DNA of 64,000 nucleotides from Candidatus Saccharimonadota bacterium (GCA_009777315.1 WRMD01000003.1:1-64000); one strand, 5' to 3'; positions 1-10,251 are shown, counted from the stretch's first letter. Numbers and translations: made by a program. The notes: generated from the letters alone by a model not told the origin.

Positions 1-1189
1 GTGGTTTCTTAGCGGCTCCTCCTACTGCGCCGCCTAGCTGGTTCATCTTACCCGTTAGCGCTCCACCCACCATACCTAGTCCTAGCAGTGCTGTCTTCGT
101 TACCGTAATAACCAAGAAGAATGGCAGTATCGTAGCGGCGGCGGCGATCAGGGCAAAGAGCGTCCTCCTCGGATCGTCTGCCGGCAACCCAGCCACCGAC
201 GTCGCGATAACTCGCCCCGCCAATACCCCTCCACCCATCAACGCCCCCGCGACCGGGTAGACCATCAGCATCGCTTTAAACGCGTTAAACCAACTCCTAT
301 ATAATTTCTCTGTGTTTGGTAGTAGCATCGCCGCAAACGCCAGAGGCGCCATCACCACTAATAGTACTACCGCCACCTGCCGGAAGACCAACACCGCGAA
401 AATCAACGCCACCGCTATCAGGCCAGAGATAATCAGCATGATAAACACGGCCATCACCCCCCCTATGCCACCCGCCAACGTCAAAAACGCAAACCCCGCC
501 AGACCAATCCCTAAGATCGGCAAAATAATACCCAAAAACCCCGGTCCAGCTGTGCTTCCTCCCGTCGCTGGCGGTGGCGGCATGATACTTGAGAGCAGGG
601 AATTAAGCTGGCTACCCAAAATGTTCGACAAATCAACCGCCGCCTGCGCGATAAAAAACGACAGGTTAATCAAAATCGCCGTAATCAGCAGCTTCGGAAA
701 GATCTTCTTTATCCCGTAGTTACTTATCCCCACACTAGTAATCTGTGAGAAAATCACCAGCAAGAACATAAGCACAAAGATCACATTAGCTATATCTCTA
801 AACACCGTCCACGCTTCGTACGTTCCGCACTCCGGCCCCCCTATACACATAAACCCAGCTGGCACCACCAACATCTGCTCAATCACATTCTCGTAAATCG
901 AACCGAGCAGGTTATTCGCCGTATTTACCAGCCCGCAGATCGCCCAGCCAAATCGCCCCAGGTCACACTGCTGATTCTCCCTTAGCTGCGCTGTCTCTGC
1001 GTCTTCTGGTACATCAAATGGTGGCTCTGTAGATACGGGCGGGTCCGACGTGACCGGTGTCTGTTGCACCGCCAACCGCTCGCTCACCGCGCCTCGCGCT
1101 GCCACATCAGCCGCACCACTCCAAGACACTACCAGAACAGCGGTCAGAACCACCGCCGCCAGCCCGCTTAGAAGCCTCCCAAATCGCAT
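1..1189 (-). CDS. TrbL/VirB6-like multi-pass membrane protein (type IV secretion-like), partial at window start
   Basis: Minus-strand reading from ATG at 1189 gives a signal-like N-terminus (MRFGRLLSGLAAVVLTAVLVVSW...) followed by many TM segments; runs off the window edge. Confidence 0.6.
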   Translation of the reverse strand, partial: MRFGRLLSGLAAVVLTAVLVVSWSGAADVAARGAVSERLAVQQTPVTSDPPVSTEPPFDVPEDAETAQLRENQQCDLGRFGWAICGLVNTANNLLGSIYENVIEQMLVVPAGFMCIGGPECGTYEAWTVFRDIANVIFVLMFLLVIFSQITSVGISNYGIKKIFPKLLITAILINLSFFIAQAAVDLSNILGSQLNSLLSSIMPPPPATGGSTAGPGFLGIILPILGIGLAGFAFLTLAGGIGGVMAVFIMLIISGLIAVALIFAVLVFRQVAVVLLVVMAPLAFAAMLLPNTEKLYRSWFNAFKAMLMVYPVAGALMGGGVLAGRVIATSVAGLPADDPRRTLFALIAAAATILPFFLVITVTKTALLGLGMVGGALTGKMNQLGGAVGGAAKKP

Positions 1190-1260
1190 ACTAAAAGTAT
1201 AGCATAAGCTTTAACAAAATTAACCGCGCCGCTTAGGGCAGAGCAGGCGAGGCGTAACGC

Positions 1261-1656
1261 TTATGCCAAGTCTATCGGCGCTACTCGAATCTTCTCTGCC
1301 ACCCCCGCCATCTCTTCCGCCGTCATCTCTACTTTTCGCCCATGCTCCCAGGTCTCGTCTAACGGCATCAAATGCACGTGAGCATGCGGCACATCCGTCC
1401 CAATCACTTTCACCAGCGTCCGAGCCCCAAACGCTCGCTCCATCCCTGCTGCGACCTTCTTCACTGCTCGCCAGAGCGCTACGTAGTCCTCGTCTGCCAG
1501 CTCATAAAATTTGTCCACTTGCACCTTCGGCACCACTAGCACATGCCCCGCCGTCTCCGGCATAATATCCAAGAACGCCACTACCGCCTCGTCCTCGTAC
1601 ACCTTATACGCCGGGATTTCCCCCTTAATAATTTTCGTAAAAACACTCTCTTCCAT
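1261..1656 (-). CDS. HIT family protein
   Basis: MEESVFTKIIKGEIPAYKVYEDE...HAHVHLMP; HIT motif; ORF trimmed to internal Met at 1656. Confidence 0.9.
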   Translation of the reverse strand: MEESVFTKIIKGEIPAYKVYEDEAVVAFLDIMPETAGHVLVVPKVQVDKFYELADEDYVALWRAVKKVAAGMERAFGARTLVKVIGTDVPHAHVHLMPLDETWEHGRKVEMTAEEMAGVAEKIRVAPIDLA

Positions 1657-1671
1657 ACCCCCTAGTCTACC

Positions 1672-1827
1672 ACACTCTCCACCCCCTAGCCCGAGGTCAG
1701 GCTCCGCCTGCCTCGGGCGTCCTGTCCGAGCCTGCAAGGCGAGTAGGAGGAGTATCTGTAGACACAGTGTCCAGCAAGGAAAGGAAGAAAACCTTGGTTT
1801 TCTTAGCAGGAGACAGTGGCGAAGGCA
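1672..1827. repeat. Decayed relative of the cassette element (TIR-like end plus central box)
   Basis: CTCCACCCCCTAGCCCGAGGTCAGGCTC resembles the TIR and is homologous (reverse complement) to 35849-35877; ends with GGAGACAGTGGCGAAGG central box; no open cassette. Confidence 0.4.
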
Positions 1828-1872
1828 AATCAACCCCACTTAGTGTGGGGCCATTCGCCAATCTTCGGTGAA

Positions 1873-2355
1873 TCACGTCAAGTCATCCCTCCCTCTTAAA
1901 GAAATCAGCCAGCGTTGCCCGCAGTGATATTTTCGCAGCTCCATCAGCAAGCCTTCCTCTTCAAAACGCACCCGAATCGCTGAAGCGCCCAGGTTACCCA
2001 AGCTGTCCTTGTACAATGCTTCGGCCAATGCTTTCGATGTTTCGCCTGTTCCGCTATCCGCGCCGCCGCAGAAGTCGCTCCTGCTGTACCGCATAAAAGC
2101 GCCATTCTTCGCTAACACGAAGCCAATGGTACCCTTATACTCCTCGTGCCCCTTCCATGACGGATCGTACGGCGACAATGCCGGCACAGCCTGCGCAATC
2201 CGCGCAACCAAAGCGTCTACCTCCGGCGAGCGCGCCAAAGTATCCACTTCCGGACCACGGATGCTGCCGTTCCTGCTGTCAATTAGATTCCAAAACTTAG
2301 CACTCACGTCTTTCACCTCCAAAGTAAAATATGCATTGCCAGACTGCGGCAACAA
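1873..2355 (-). CDS. Hypothetical protein
   Basis: 160-aa ORF between cassette-like repeats. Confidence 0.5.
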   Translation of the reverse strand: MLPQSGNAYFTLEVKDVSAKFWNLIDSRNGSIRGPEVDTLARSPEVDALVARIAQAVPALSPYDPSWKGHEEYKGTIGFVLAKNGAFMRYSRSDFCGGADSGTGETSKALAEALYKDSLGNLGASAIRVRFEEEGLLMELRKYHCGQRWLISLRGRDDLT

Positions 2356-2385
2356 TACAACTATTTTCAGTATAGCACGAGCTTC

Positions 2386-3269
2386 CTCCCCACCCCCTAC
2401 GGGTAGACACAGCGGAGGGAGTGGCCATAGCGCTTTATCTCGTACGCAATATTAGGAGTCCAGCCAGCACGGATAAGTTCAGCATTTACGTCTGCAAAGG
2501 CGACCATTGCGCCAGATAGTAGTGAAGACCCCCACCACAGTGCTCGAGCTTGGTCATATAGCCCCTGCGGCGCACGATACAACCCCATCGAGACAGTGGC
2601 GAAGATTCTTATGCTTGCAAGTTGGTGGTTTAGTGGTTGTAAGATTCTTTTTGCAGTTTTCCGCCCCTGAGCCCTCAGAGACAAAACGCTACAAGGGTTA
2701 TGCTTGTACTGATTTTGTGGATTTGATAAGATTCTCTAGGGTTTTGGGCTGATTTGTGGAGTGCTAGGAGTGTTATCCACCCTCCTGCAATGGACTTCAT
2801 AAATCTAATCCTAGTTGAACTTTAAGAAGTCCAGTGTTTCTGCTAGTCGAGGGCTTACTCTCGATAGAAAGGAGGTGCGTATGCTTAAACTACGTTTGTT
2901 GTTTGGCCTACTAGAAGTAACCGTAGATTTTCGTAAGAAATAGTTAAGTGTACCTTGCGGTACACTTAACACCCGTAGAGGTTTACTAGGTAAGCCTCGT
3001 TAGTATCATTCTATAACAAGCCAACACATAAAAGCAAGCTTTTTGACTGATCAAAAGCGCGCCTTCGCCACTGTCTCAGGAGCATTCTTCTACCCGGCTA
3101 TTGGTGCATATTGGCAGTCTTCACATGGGCATTGGTGGACCTCTTCACTAGTAGGGGCAATAACTCCGTCCTATATATTCTTGAGCAATACAGCTATCCA
3201 ACCCAACACCAGCGACGATAGAAATCTTGGCTATTCCCTCCGCTGTGTCTACCCGTAGGGGGTGGGGAG
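2386..3269. mobile_element. Cassette element E1: inverted pair of FISUMP C-terminal cassettes with ~450 bp central cargo
   Basis: Left TIR CTCCCCACCCCCTACGGGTAGACACAGCGGAGGGAG, minus cassette to GAGACAGTGGCGAAG (~2604); plus cassette from GCCTTCGCCACTGTCTC (~3060) to right TIR. Confidence 0.8.
2881..2943 (+). CDS. 20-aa micro-ORF MLKLRLLFGLLEVTVDFRKK
   Basis: Strong SD AAAGGAGGTGCGT directly upstream of ATG; immediately followed by hairpin GTTAAGTGTACC-TTGC-GGTACACTTAAC (2943-2970). Confidence 0.4.
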   Translation: MLKLRLLFGLLEVTVDFRKK

Positions 3270-3277
3270 AAGATTAT

Positions 3278-3414
3278 GCGAAAGGCGTGCGAGATACAGT
3301 TTCATTCGGAACGTCCCGGAAGGCGGCAGCCTGAGGGGGAAGAAAACCCTCCCCGTGGCGACGGGCGAGGGTTATTCTGTGTCCGAATGAAACTGTGCTC
3401 GGCGAGCCTTTCGC
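3278..3414 (+). ncRNA. Candidate structured RNA associated with cassette element (copy 1)
   Basis: Closing helix GCGAAAGGC.../...GCCTTTCGC and TTTCATTCGGA/TCCGAATGAAA; inner hairpin AACCCTCCCCGTGGCGACGGGCGAGGGTT; two related copies at 38.4 and 42.4 kb. Confidence 0.6.
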
Positions 3415-3504
3415 TGAAGCTTAGTACTCGGCAGCTGGTTTTAAAGCTTTACTTATTGTCCGAGCCTGTTAGGCGGGTAGACGATTGTATAGTACAATAT
3501 ACTT

Positions 3505-3870
3505 ATGTTATTCGGGGTCTTCGGCTGGTGGTACGGTAGCGGCTTAGCCGCCTTCGTCAAATGGCTCAAAAACCGCCTCCAAGGCACCGCCGACATGTTC
3601 TCCCTCGGGCTTATGCTTAAAACCCTCTTCGCCCCCTTCCGCCAAATCGGCAATGAAGGCAGCGACAAAACCGGCCTCGAACGCTCCATCGACATCTTCG
3701 TCAGCCGCCTCATCTCCCGCTTCATCGGCCTCATGATGCGCTCCATCATGCTCATCATCGGCACCGTCGTCCTCACCCTTCAAATCCTCGCCACCGTCCT
3801 CGCCCTCGTCATCTACCTCATCATCCCATTCCTCCCTCTCGTCATTATCGGAGTTTTCATATGGATTTAA
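3505..3870 (+). CDS. Small membrane protein
   Basis: 121 aa, TM-rich; overlaps next gene start; preceded by TACAAT -10 box 6 nt before ATG. Confidence 0.7.
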   Translation: MLFGVFGWWYGSGLAAFVKWLKNRLQGTADMFSLGLMLKTLFAPFRQIGNEGSDKTGLERSIDIFVSRLISRFIGLMMRSIMLIIGTVVLTLQILATVLALVIYLIIPFLPLVIIGVFIWI

Positions 3871-6158
3871 ACTATCACAGCTGGCGCAGCAAACAGGCCC
3901 GTTACGGCTATAAGCTCAAGCGACTTCGCCCGATTCTCATCCTACTTTCCCCGCTCGGCATTCCCTTTATGCTCCTCATGTGGCAAAAACACCACTGGCG
4001 CCGCCTTCCAACCAAACCCGGCAGCATCGACGGACGCCTCACCGCCGGCATCCTCGGCCAGCTAAAATCCAACCCCACCGCCCTCGATCTCGCCCGCGCC
4101 GCCACTACCGCCAGCTCCGGCCGCTTCATCATCCGCCGCTTCGCGATTCCCGCCGACTTCTTCACTAGCATCGCGCCAAACCTCGACCTTAAAACCGTCC
4201 TCACCACCGCCGACCAGCTCCGCGAAGAAGCCGGTCAAGACGTCATCTCCGGCGGCCTCGTCCTCGCCGCTCTCATCAAGTCCGCCCCCGACTACGAAAA
4301 GTTACTCGCCAAATACCAGCTCGATCTCCCCGACCTCCTCGAAGGCATCCGCTGGCAAGACCAAAATTACTACCTCGAACGCCAAGCCGCCGAACCCATC
4401 CGCACCGGCGGCCTCGCACGCGACTGGAGCTTCGGCTGGACCCCACTCCTCGATCAATTCGGCCGCAACATTTCCGCCGAAGTCGCCGCCCACGGCGGCC
4501 GCACTATGTCGCTTATGCTTCCCAGCCGCCGCAAAATTGTCGGCCGCATGCTCGACATTTTCTCTCAGGGCGGTCGCCAAAACGTCGCCATCGTCGGTCC
4601 CGACGGGGCAGGGAAGACCAGCGTCGTCCACGACTTCGCCGAAGTCATCATCGACGCCGACGCCAACATCCCCACCCACCTCAAGTTCCGTCAAATCTTC
4701 CTCCTCGACCCGGCCGCCATCATGGCCGCCAGCCCCGCCCGCGGCGACCTCGAAAACCTCATCAGCCGCATTTTCGCCGAAGCCTCCCACTCTAAAAACG
4801 TCATCATCTGCCTCGACAACGCCCACCTCTTCTTCGCCGACGGCACCGGCAGCGTCAACCTCCAAAACGTCCTCCTCCCCATCCTCGAAAAGGGCAACCT
4901 CCGCCTCATCCTCACCCTAAACGAACAAAAACTCCTCGAAATCGGCCAAAACTCCCCCGCCGTCATGAACGCTTTGAACCGCATCAACATCACAGCCAGC
5001 GACGACCAAGAAACCCTCGCCGCCATCGAAGACCGAGCCGGCCAACTCGAAAGAACCTTCGGCGTCCTCTGGACTTTCCAAGCCTTAAAAGCCATTATCA
5101 AACTTTCCTCCCGCTACGTCCGCGGCCGCGTCCAGCCCGGCCAAGCCGTCTCCCTCCTCGAGTCCTCCGCCAACTACGCCCAAGGCGGCATCGTCGACGT
5201 CAAGGAAGTCGAAGCCTGCGTCACTAGCACTCTCGGCGTCGAAGTCGGCGTCGCCACCGACGAAGCCGACAAAGAAAAGCTCTTAAACCTCGAACAGCTC
5301 CTCCACCAGCGCATGATCAACCAAACTCGCGCCGTCCAAGTCGTCTCCGACGCCCTCCGCCGCGCCCGCGCCGGCGTCCGCAACCAAAACCGCCCCATCG
5401 GCACCTTCCTCTTCCTCGGCCCCACCGGCGTCGGCAAAACCGAGCTCTCTAAAGCCCTCGCCGCGGTCTATTACGGCGACGAACAAAACCTCGTCCGCGC
5501 TGACCTCAACCAATTCGTCACCGCCGACAAAGTCGCCGACCTCACCGCCGACCCCGGCACCAACCCCCAGTCCCTCACTGCCCAAGTCATGAAACGCCCC
5601 TTCTCCGTCGTCCTCCTCGACGAAATCGAAAAAGCCCACCCCAACGTCCTCACCGCACTCCTCCAGCTCCTCGACGAAGGCATCCTCCGAGACACCACCG
5701 GTGAAGAAGTCTCCTTCCGCGACTGCATCGTCATCGCCACCTCTAACGCCGGCGCCCTCCACATCCGCGACCTCGTAGAACAGGGCAAAGACCTCGCCGA
5801 AGTCCAAGAAATCATCACCGACCAGCTCGTCTCTAGCGGCGAATTCAAGCCCGAATTCTTAAACCGTTTCGACGAAATCGTCACCTTCGTCCCCCTCGGC
5901 AAGGCCGAACTCCTCCAGGTCCTCGACCTTATCATAGCTGGCGTCAACAAAACCCTCGCCGACCAAAAAGTCAAAGTCCAGGTCGACCCCGCTGCCGCCG
6001 AAAAGATGGTCGAACTCGGCTACGACCCCCGTCTCGGCGCCCGCCCCATGCGCCGCGTCGTCCAAAAAATCGTCGAAAACCAAGTCGCCAAACAAGTCCT
6101 CGCCGGCCAAGTCGAATCCGGCGGCACCGTCGTCATCACCCCCGACATGGTTCAATAA
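3861..6158 (+). CDS. Clp-family AAA+ ATPase (ClpC/ClpB-like) with N-terminal membrane segment
   Basis: Two AAA modules (GPDGAGKT, GPTGVGKTELSKALA), DEIEKAHPNV, LNRFDEIVTF, C-terminal GYDPRLGARPMRRVVQ. Confidence 0.88.
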   Translation: MDLNYHSWRSKQARYGYKLKRLRPILILLSPLGIPFMLLMWQKHHWRRLPTKPGSIDGRLTAGILGQLKSNPTALDLARAATTASSGRFIIRRFAIPADFFTSIAPNLDLKTVLTTADQLREEAGQDVISGGLVLAALIKSAPDYEKLLAKYQLDLPDLLEGIRWQDQNYYLERQAAEPIRTGGLARDWSFGWTPLLDQFGRNISAEVAAHGGRTMSLMLPSRRKIVGRMLDIFSQGGRQNVAIVGPDGAGKTSVVHDFAEVIIDADANIPTHLKFRQIFLLDPAAIMAASPARGDLENLISRIFAEASHSKNVIICLDNAHLFFADGTGSVNLQNVLLPILEKGNLRLILTLNEQKLLEIGQNSPAVMNALNRINITASDDQETLAAIEDRAGQLERTFGVLWTFQALKAIIKLSSRYVRGRVQPGQAVSLLESSANYAQGGIVDVKEVEACVTSTLGVEVGVATDEADKEKLLNLEQLLHQRMINQTRAVQVVSDALRRARAGVRNQNRPIGTFLFLGPTGVGKTELSKALAAVYYGDEQNLVRADLNQFVTADKVADLTADPGTNPQSLTAQVMKRPFSVVLLDEIEKAHPNVLTALLQLLDEGILRDTTGEEVSFRDCIVIATSNAGALHIRDLVEQGKDLAEVQEIITDQLVSSGEFKPEFLNRFDEIVTFVPLGKAELLQVLDLIIAGVNKTLADQKVKVQVDPAAAEKMVELGYDPRLGARPMRRVVQKIVENQVAKQVLAGQVESGGTVVITPDMVQ

Positions 6159-6224
6159 ACCTCTTGCATTCTCAACCAAAGAGTGGTAAATTATAGTATT
6201 GTCAAATTGTATTAGAAAGGAAAA

Positions 6225-6479
6225 ATGGCAAATCTATTTATCGGCAGCCTCGCTTTTGCGACGACTGACGACGGTCTCAAGGAGTTCTTTGAGCAAATCG
6301 GCGAAGTGACCAGCGCCCGAGTTATCAACGAACGAGATACCGGCCGCTCCCGTGGTTTTGGCTTCGTGGAGTTCGCCGACGAGGCAAACAACCAAAAAGC
6401 CATCGACCAACTTGACGGCAAGGAACTTGACGGCCGACCGATCAAGATCTCTGTCGCCCAGCCCAAGCCACAGCGCTAA
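6225..6479 (+). CDS. RNA-binding protein, RRM domain
   Basis: LFIGSLAF...RSRGFGFVEF RNP2/RNP1 motifs. Confidence 0.92.
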   Translation: MANLFIGSLAFATTDDGLKEFFEQIGEVTSARVINERDTGRSRGFGFVEFADEANNQKAIDQLDGKELDGRPIKISVAQPKPQR

Positions 6480-6594
6480 GCTTAAGATCGATTGATGCAA
6501 GCATAACACCCCCGACCAAATCGGGGGCGTTATATCACAAGTCAAAACCCTGCTCGAAAGAGCAGGGTGACTTAATTAGTTAGTTTTAGTTTGG

Positions 6595-6984
6595 TTACCA
6601 ATCTTTTGCGATTACAGCGCATTCTTCCGCTGTGCCAGTAAACTGCCATACACCGTTCGAGTGATATACTGTCACCTTCGGTACGACCCGATTCCTTTCC
6701 ATAAACCTATCCAAATAGGCATAGTAACGCGCGTCCGCCGCCGCCTGGCCTTCCTGCTCGCAGGCGACACAATACGTCCATACGAACTGCGTTGCGCCTA
6801 TCCCGGCCAGAAACATCGCCGTGAAGGACACATACGCCCACAGAGAAAGCGTTGGCTCAAACGTAATTAACCCCGGGACAAACCACGGACCGAAACCAAC
6901 GATGGCAAACAACAGGGTAAGGCCAAGATTGATATTGGCCAAGCGGTAAATAGGGCTCCTCAGCCAGTTCAAGAATTTTTTCAT
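6595..6984 (-). CDS. Hypothetical membrane protein
   Basis: 129-aa ORF with TM helices. Confidence 0.6.
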   Translation of the reverse strand: MKKFLNWLRSPIYRLANINLGLTLLFAIVGFGPWFVPGLITFEPTLSLWAYVSFTAMFLAGIGATQFVWTYCVACEQEGQAAADARYYAYLDRFMERNRVVPKVTVYHSNGVWQFTGTAEECAVIAKDW

Positions 6985-7186
6985 GATATCCCTCCATACG
7001 GATAATTGTGGTGGTCAAACTAACCATTTAAAGCTGCTAGGTCGCTGACCTCTCGTAGGCATGATATATTTACCTACTCAACCATTATAGCACACCAGCC
7101 GCCAAAAGTCAATACCTTTTATGCTTAAAACCACCGTCCACCCCAGTTAAAAACCGGCTAAAATCCAGCCCAAAACCCGATTAAAT

Positions 7187-7720
7187 CTACTGATTCGCTC
7201 GCAAAAATCGCGCTATCGCCGCTGTATCCTGCGTATCTTCCAGGGGCAACACCGCTTGCACCCCACCTCTATCCACAAAAACCAAATGCGGCACGCCGTC
7301 CACCCCTAGCGACTCGAGAGCCCTCACTCTCACCTGGCTCCCCACATCCACATCTATGTCAAAATACAGCACCGTCGCCCCTGTCTCCCTGATCGCCGCC
7401 CCCAGTCGCGGCGTAAACTGCACGCAAAACGGACAAGTATCCCGCCCGATATACACAAAACTCGCCTCGCCCAACGCCAAAATATCCATCACGTCCTGCC
7501 CGCTAATTTTCGACATCAGCGCCAAATCCGCATCTCCGCCCCCCTGGCTGCCTTGCCCATCTTGACTCCCGGAGCCGCTCGTCGACCCATCCCCCCCGCT
7601 ATAACTATTATCCTCCCCGCTCGACCCCGACCCCTGAAATACAAATATCGCCACCAAAATCAGCACCATCCCAGCCACCACCGATAGCCCGATAATCAGA
7701 TTCCTCCGTTCTTTCGCCAT
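7187..7720 (-). CDS. Membrane-anchored thioredoxin-like protein
   Basis: N-terminal TM, Ser/Gly linker, YIGRDTCPFCVQFTP CxxC motif. Confidence 0.8.
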   Translation of the reverse strand: MAKERRNLIIGLSVVAGMVLILVAIFVFQGSGSSGEDNSYSGGDGSTSGSGSQDGQGSQGGGDADLALMSKISGQDVMDILALGEASFVYIGRDTCPFCVQFTPRLGAAIRETGATVLYFDIDVDVGSQVRVRALESLGVDGVPHLVFVDRGGVQAVLPLEDTQDTAAIARFLRANQ

Positions 7721-7773
7721 TTTACCTCCTTTTCTATCTTTCAGTATACCATCCTCGGCCCCCTAGCGAAAAC

Positions 7774-8463
7774 CTACTCACTCATAATTTTATTTATAAT
7801 CTTCTTTCTAAAGGCCAACGCCAGCAGCGCCACCACCACGATCACGGCCACCAAGACAATCACCACCTCATAGCTACCGCGCGATATACGATCCCCCAAG
7901 AAAACATACAAAATCGTCACCGGCACACTCCCCGCCACGACCGCCAAAAGGTATTTAGCAATCGAAATCCTTGTCCCAGCAAACAAATAAGGCCCAGTCC
8001 CAGATATAAACGGTATCAGCGCCAGAAAAAACGCCGCCACCTCCGGCTTCCTAAGCCTATCCAACCGCCCCCTTAGGCTAACATCCTTACGTTTCGCCTT
8101 TCGCCTCCGCCTAAGCATAGGAAACAAGCTACGAAGTTCACGCGCATAAACCATAACCAATAACTGCCCAGTCGCGATACCACACAAGAAAATCAGCGAC
8201 CCCCAGAGCACCCCATAACTCAGCCCAATCACCACCCCCATAATCGCGGACGGCAGGGGAGTGATCGCCACCAACCCCGTCAGCCCAATCATCGCAATCA
8301 CGCCACGCCAACCCAGCAACTTAACCTGCGTAGCCACGGTCGCATCATTAGACCCACTTCTCACCACGTCTTCTAGCAGCGGCAACACCTGTATCACCAT
8401 GGCCAACAACAAACATAAAAGCGCGGCTAGCAAAACCGCTTTGACAACCTCACGCCTACTCAT
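7774..8463 (-). CDS. VTT/DedA-like (TVP38/TMEM64 family) membrane protein
   Basis: Multi-TM with PLPSAIMGVVIGLSYGVLWGS region; start at internal Met (MSRREVVK). Confidence 0.55.
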   Translation of the reverse strand: MSRREVVKAVLLAALLCLLLAMVIQVLPLLEDVVRSGSNDATVATQVKLLGWRGVIAMIGLTGLVAITPLPSAIMGVVIGLSYGVLWGSLIFLCGIATGQLLVMVYARELRSLFPMLRRRRKAKRKDVSLRGRLDRLRKPEVAAFFLALIPFISGTGPYLFAGTRISIAKYLLAVVAGSVPVTILYVFLGDRISRGSYEVVIVLVAVIVVVALLALAFRKKIINKIMSE

Positions 8464-8471
8464 CACGCGAC

Positions 8472-8933
8472 CTAAAACACATACCAAACGTTGTTAATCT
8501 TCACGATTTGCACCTCCACCGGCGCCGAATCGCGCGTCACACCGCTCAAGGTAATTGTATACCCAGCCGTCACGTCCTCTTTTTCAAAATAGCTATACAT
8601 CATTTCCTGGTTGAGGCTATCTATTTCCTTTGCCGTCATCTGCGTACTCTCACCCACGTCACACGAATCAATCTCAAACCCCGCTATCCAGTCTGCTGTT
8701 ACCGTCTCCTTCAAATCATTCCGCCTAAATGCCGGATACAGCGCTACAACCGCGTTTTCATCTTTGGCCCGCAGAGCCTCACAGTATAATTTCGCCACAT
8801 CTTCCGGCACGGCCGCGGACGTACTGTTACCTAGCCACGCGCGTAACAAAAAAGCACCCCCAACCAAAATCGCAATCCCCACCAATATCCATATCACGGT
8901 CTTGTCGTTTACACCTTCAGCTAACTTTTTCAT
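8472..8933 (-). CDS. Hypothetical membrane-anchored protein
   Basis: 153-aa ORF with N-terminal TM, overlapping preceding gene. Confidence 0.6.
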   Translation of the reverse strand: MKKLAEGVNDKTVIWILVGIAILVGGAFLLRAWLGNSTSAAVPEDVAKLYCEALRAKDENAVVALYPAFRRNDLKETVTADWIAGFEIDSCDVGESTQMTAKEIDSLNQEMMYSYFEKEDVTAGYTITLSGVTRDSAPVEVQIVKINNVWYVF

Positions 8934-8969
8934 ATTAAATGATTATCCTTATGCCTTATTCTACCACAC

Positions 8970-9433
8970 CTCCCCACTCCCTACGGGTAGACACAGCGGA
9001 GGGAGTTACCAGCCCGTTTATGATTGCTATCTGTACCAGGATTATTACTTGCGTTATTTGTGTTTGTGCGCGCCGCATTTGAGGCCGAGGCCAACGACGA
9101 AGCATGCTGAAACAACGCTGATGACTGGCTGCCTAGGCCAGGATTTAATGGACTAAAGTTACCTATGGAGACAGTGGCGAAGGGAAGTTGTATAAAACTT
9201 CGACCCTCTCTGGAGGCCACCGAATCCTCCTTCGCCACTGTCTCGGCAGGTAGCTTTCAGTCAGGCGTTCGTAATCAAGCCAGCCTCATGCAATCGTGGA
9301 CTGGCTCACCTACATCATCTAGTAGTGCCAACCGTATAAATATATCCTCCGAGAATGCACAGCCATCTCAAGGTGCCAACAACAAAGCCTATGGTAACTC
9401 CCTTCGCTGTGTCTATCCGTAGGGGGTGGGGAG
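8970..9433. mobile_element. Cassette element E2 (inverted pair)
   Basis: TIRs at both ends; cassettes FATVSIGNFSPLNPGLG...NSLRCVYP (minus) and FATVSAGSFQSGVRNQ...NSLRCVYP (plus). Confidence 0.85.
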
Positions 9434-9494
9434 AAGAGCTTGGCCGATGGTCAGGGTAGGTATTTTGCGCGTTTCGTGGTAGTATTATAGAGGC

Positions 9495-9571
9495 GGGCGA
9501 TTAGCTCAGTTGGCTAGAGCGTGTCTTTGACGTAGACAAGGTCATAGGTTCGAGTCCTATATCGCCCACCA
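9495..9571 (+). tRNA. tRNA-Val (GAC)
   Basis: Cloverleaf GGGCGAT...ATCGCCC ACCA; anticodon loop TTGACGT. Confidence 0.9.
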
Positions 9572-9630
9572 CGGTTTTGTCTCTGCTAGACTCCTATTTC
9601 GGGAGTTTTTCTTTTTGCAGATATCATCTC

Positions 9631-10085
9631 CTCCCCACCCCCTACGGGTAGACACAGCGGAGGGCATAACCAGCGTCTCTAGGTGGATTGCTACCGAATC
9701 CTGAACGAATTCTAGTAGCGTTCACATCTGAAAGATTAGTTCCAGCTCCCGAAAGGACAGACGATACCCACCAAGTTGCCGTTGTGGAATAACTAATGTT
9801 TGTGCTAATTACATGAATGACACCAGCCGTGACAGTGGCGAAGGAGGGGAGACTTTTATAAAGTCCCAACTTCCCTTCGCCACTGTCTCAGGTGGAGACT
9901 TTCTGTTTACTACCACTCTTGGGTTGCGATCTCAGTCTGAAGGCCCACACTGGTATTCATCGTCTATTGCTTCGGTAGCTAATGCTGCCAACATCTGGAT
10001 GTCAGGCATTGGCTCTTTTCCAGATGCGATTGCAAACAAGTACCGTGGTTACTCCCTCCGCTGTGTCTACCCGTAGGGGGTGGGG
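9631..10085. mobile_element. Cassette element E3 (inverted pair)
   Basis: TIRs; cassettes FATVTAGVIHVIST...YALRCVYP (minus) and FATVSGGDFLFTTT...YSLRCVYP (plus); centre contains GACTTTTATAAAGTC. Confidence 0.85.
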
Positions 10086-10251
10086 CATAAGGCACTAGCT
10101 TTAAAACAAACGCGCCGAGGCTGCCTTCGGCAGCTTGTTTAAAGCTTTACATTATTGTCCGAGCACGATAGACAAGTACAAAACGGACACCGACACGCCA
10201 CAAGGCGCGATAATCTTGGACATCGAGCGAATCAGCGAAATAAAATAAGTT

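Noticed and set aside
2386-3269. CRISPR array
   Set aside because: Repeats are dispersed over 50 kb as inverted pairs with coding interiors, not short regularly spaced direct repeats; no cas genes seen.
4302-4865. Long antisense ORFs (e.g. 187 aa minus in clp, 294 aa plus in eno, 219 aa minus in thrS)
   Set aside because: Low-complexity D/E/G/V-rich or P/S/T-rich translations on the opposite strand of confident CDSs, an artefact of strong strand composition bias.
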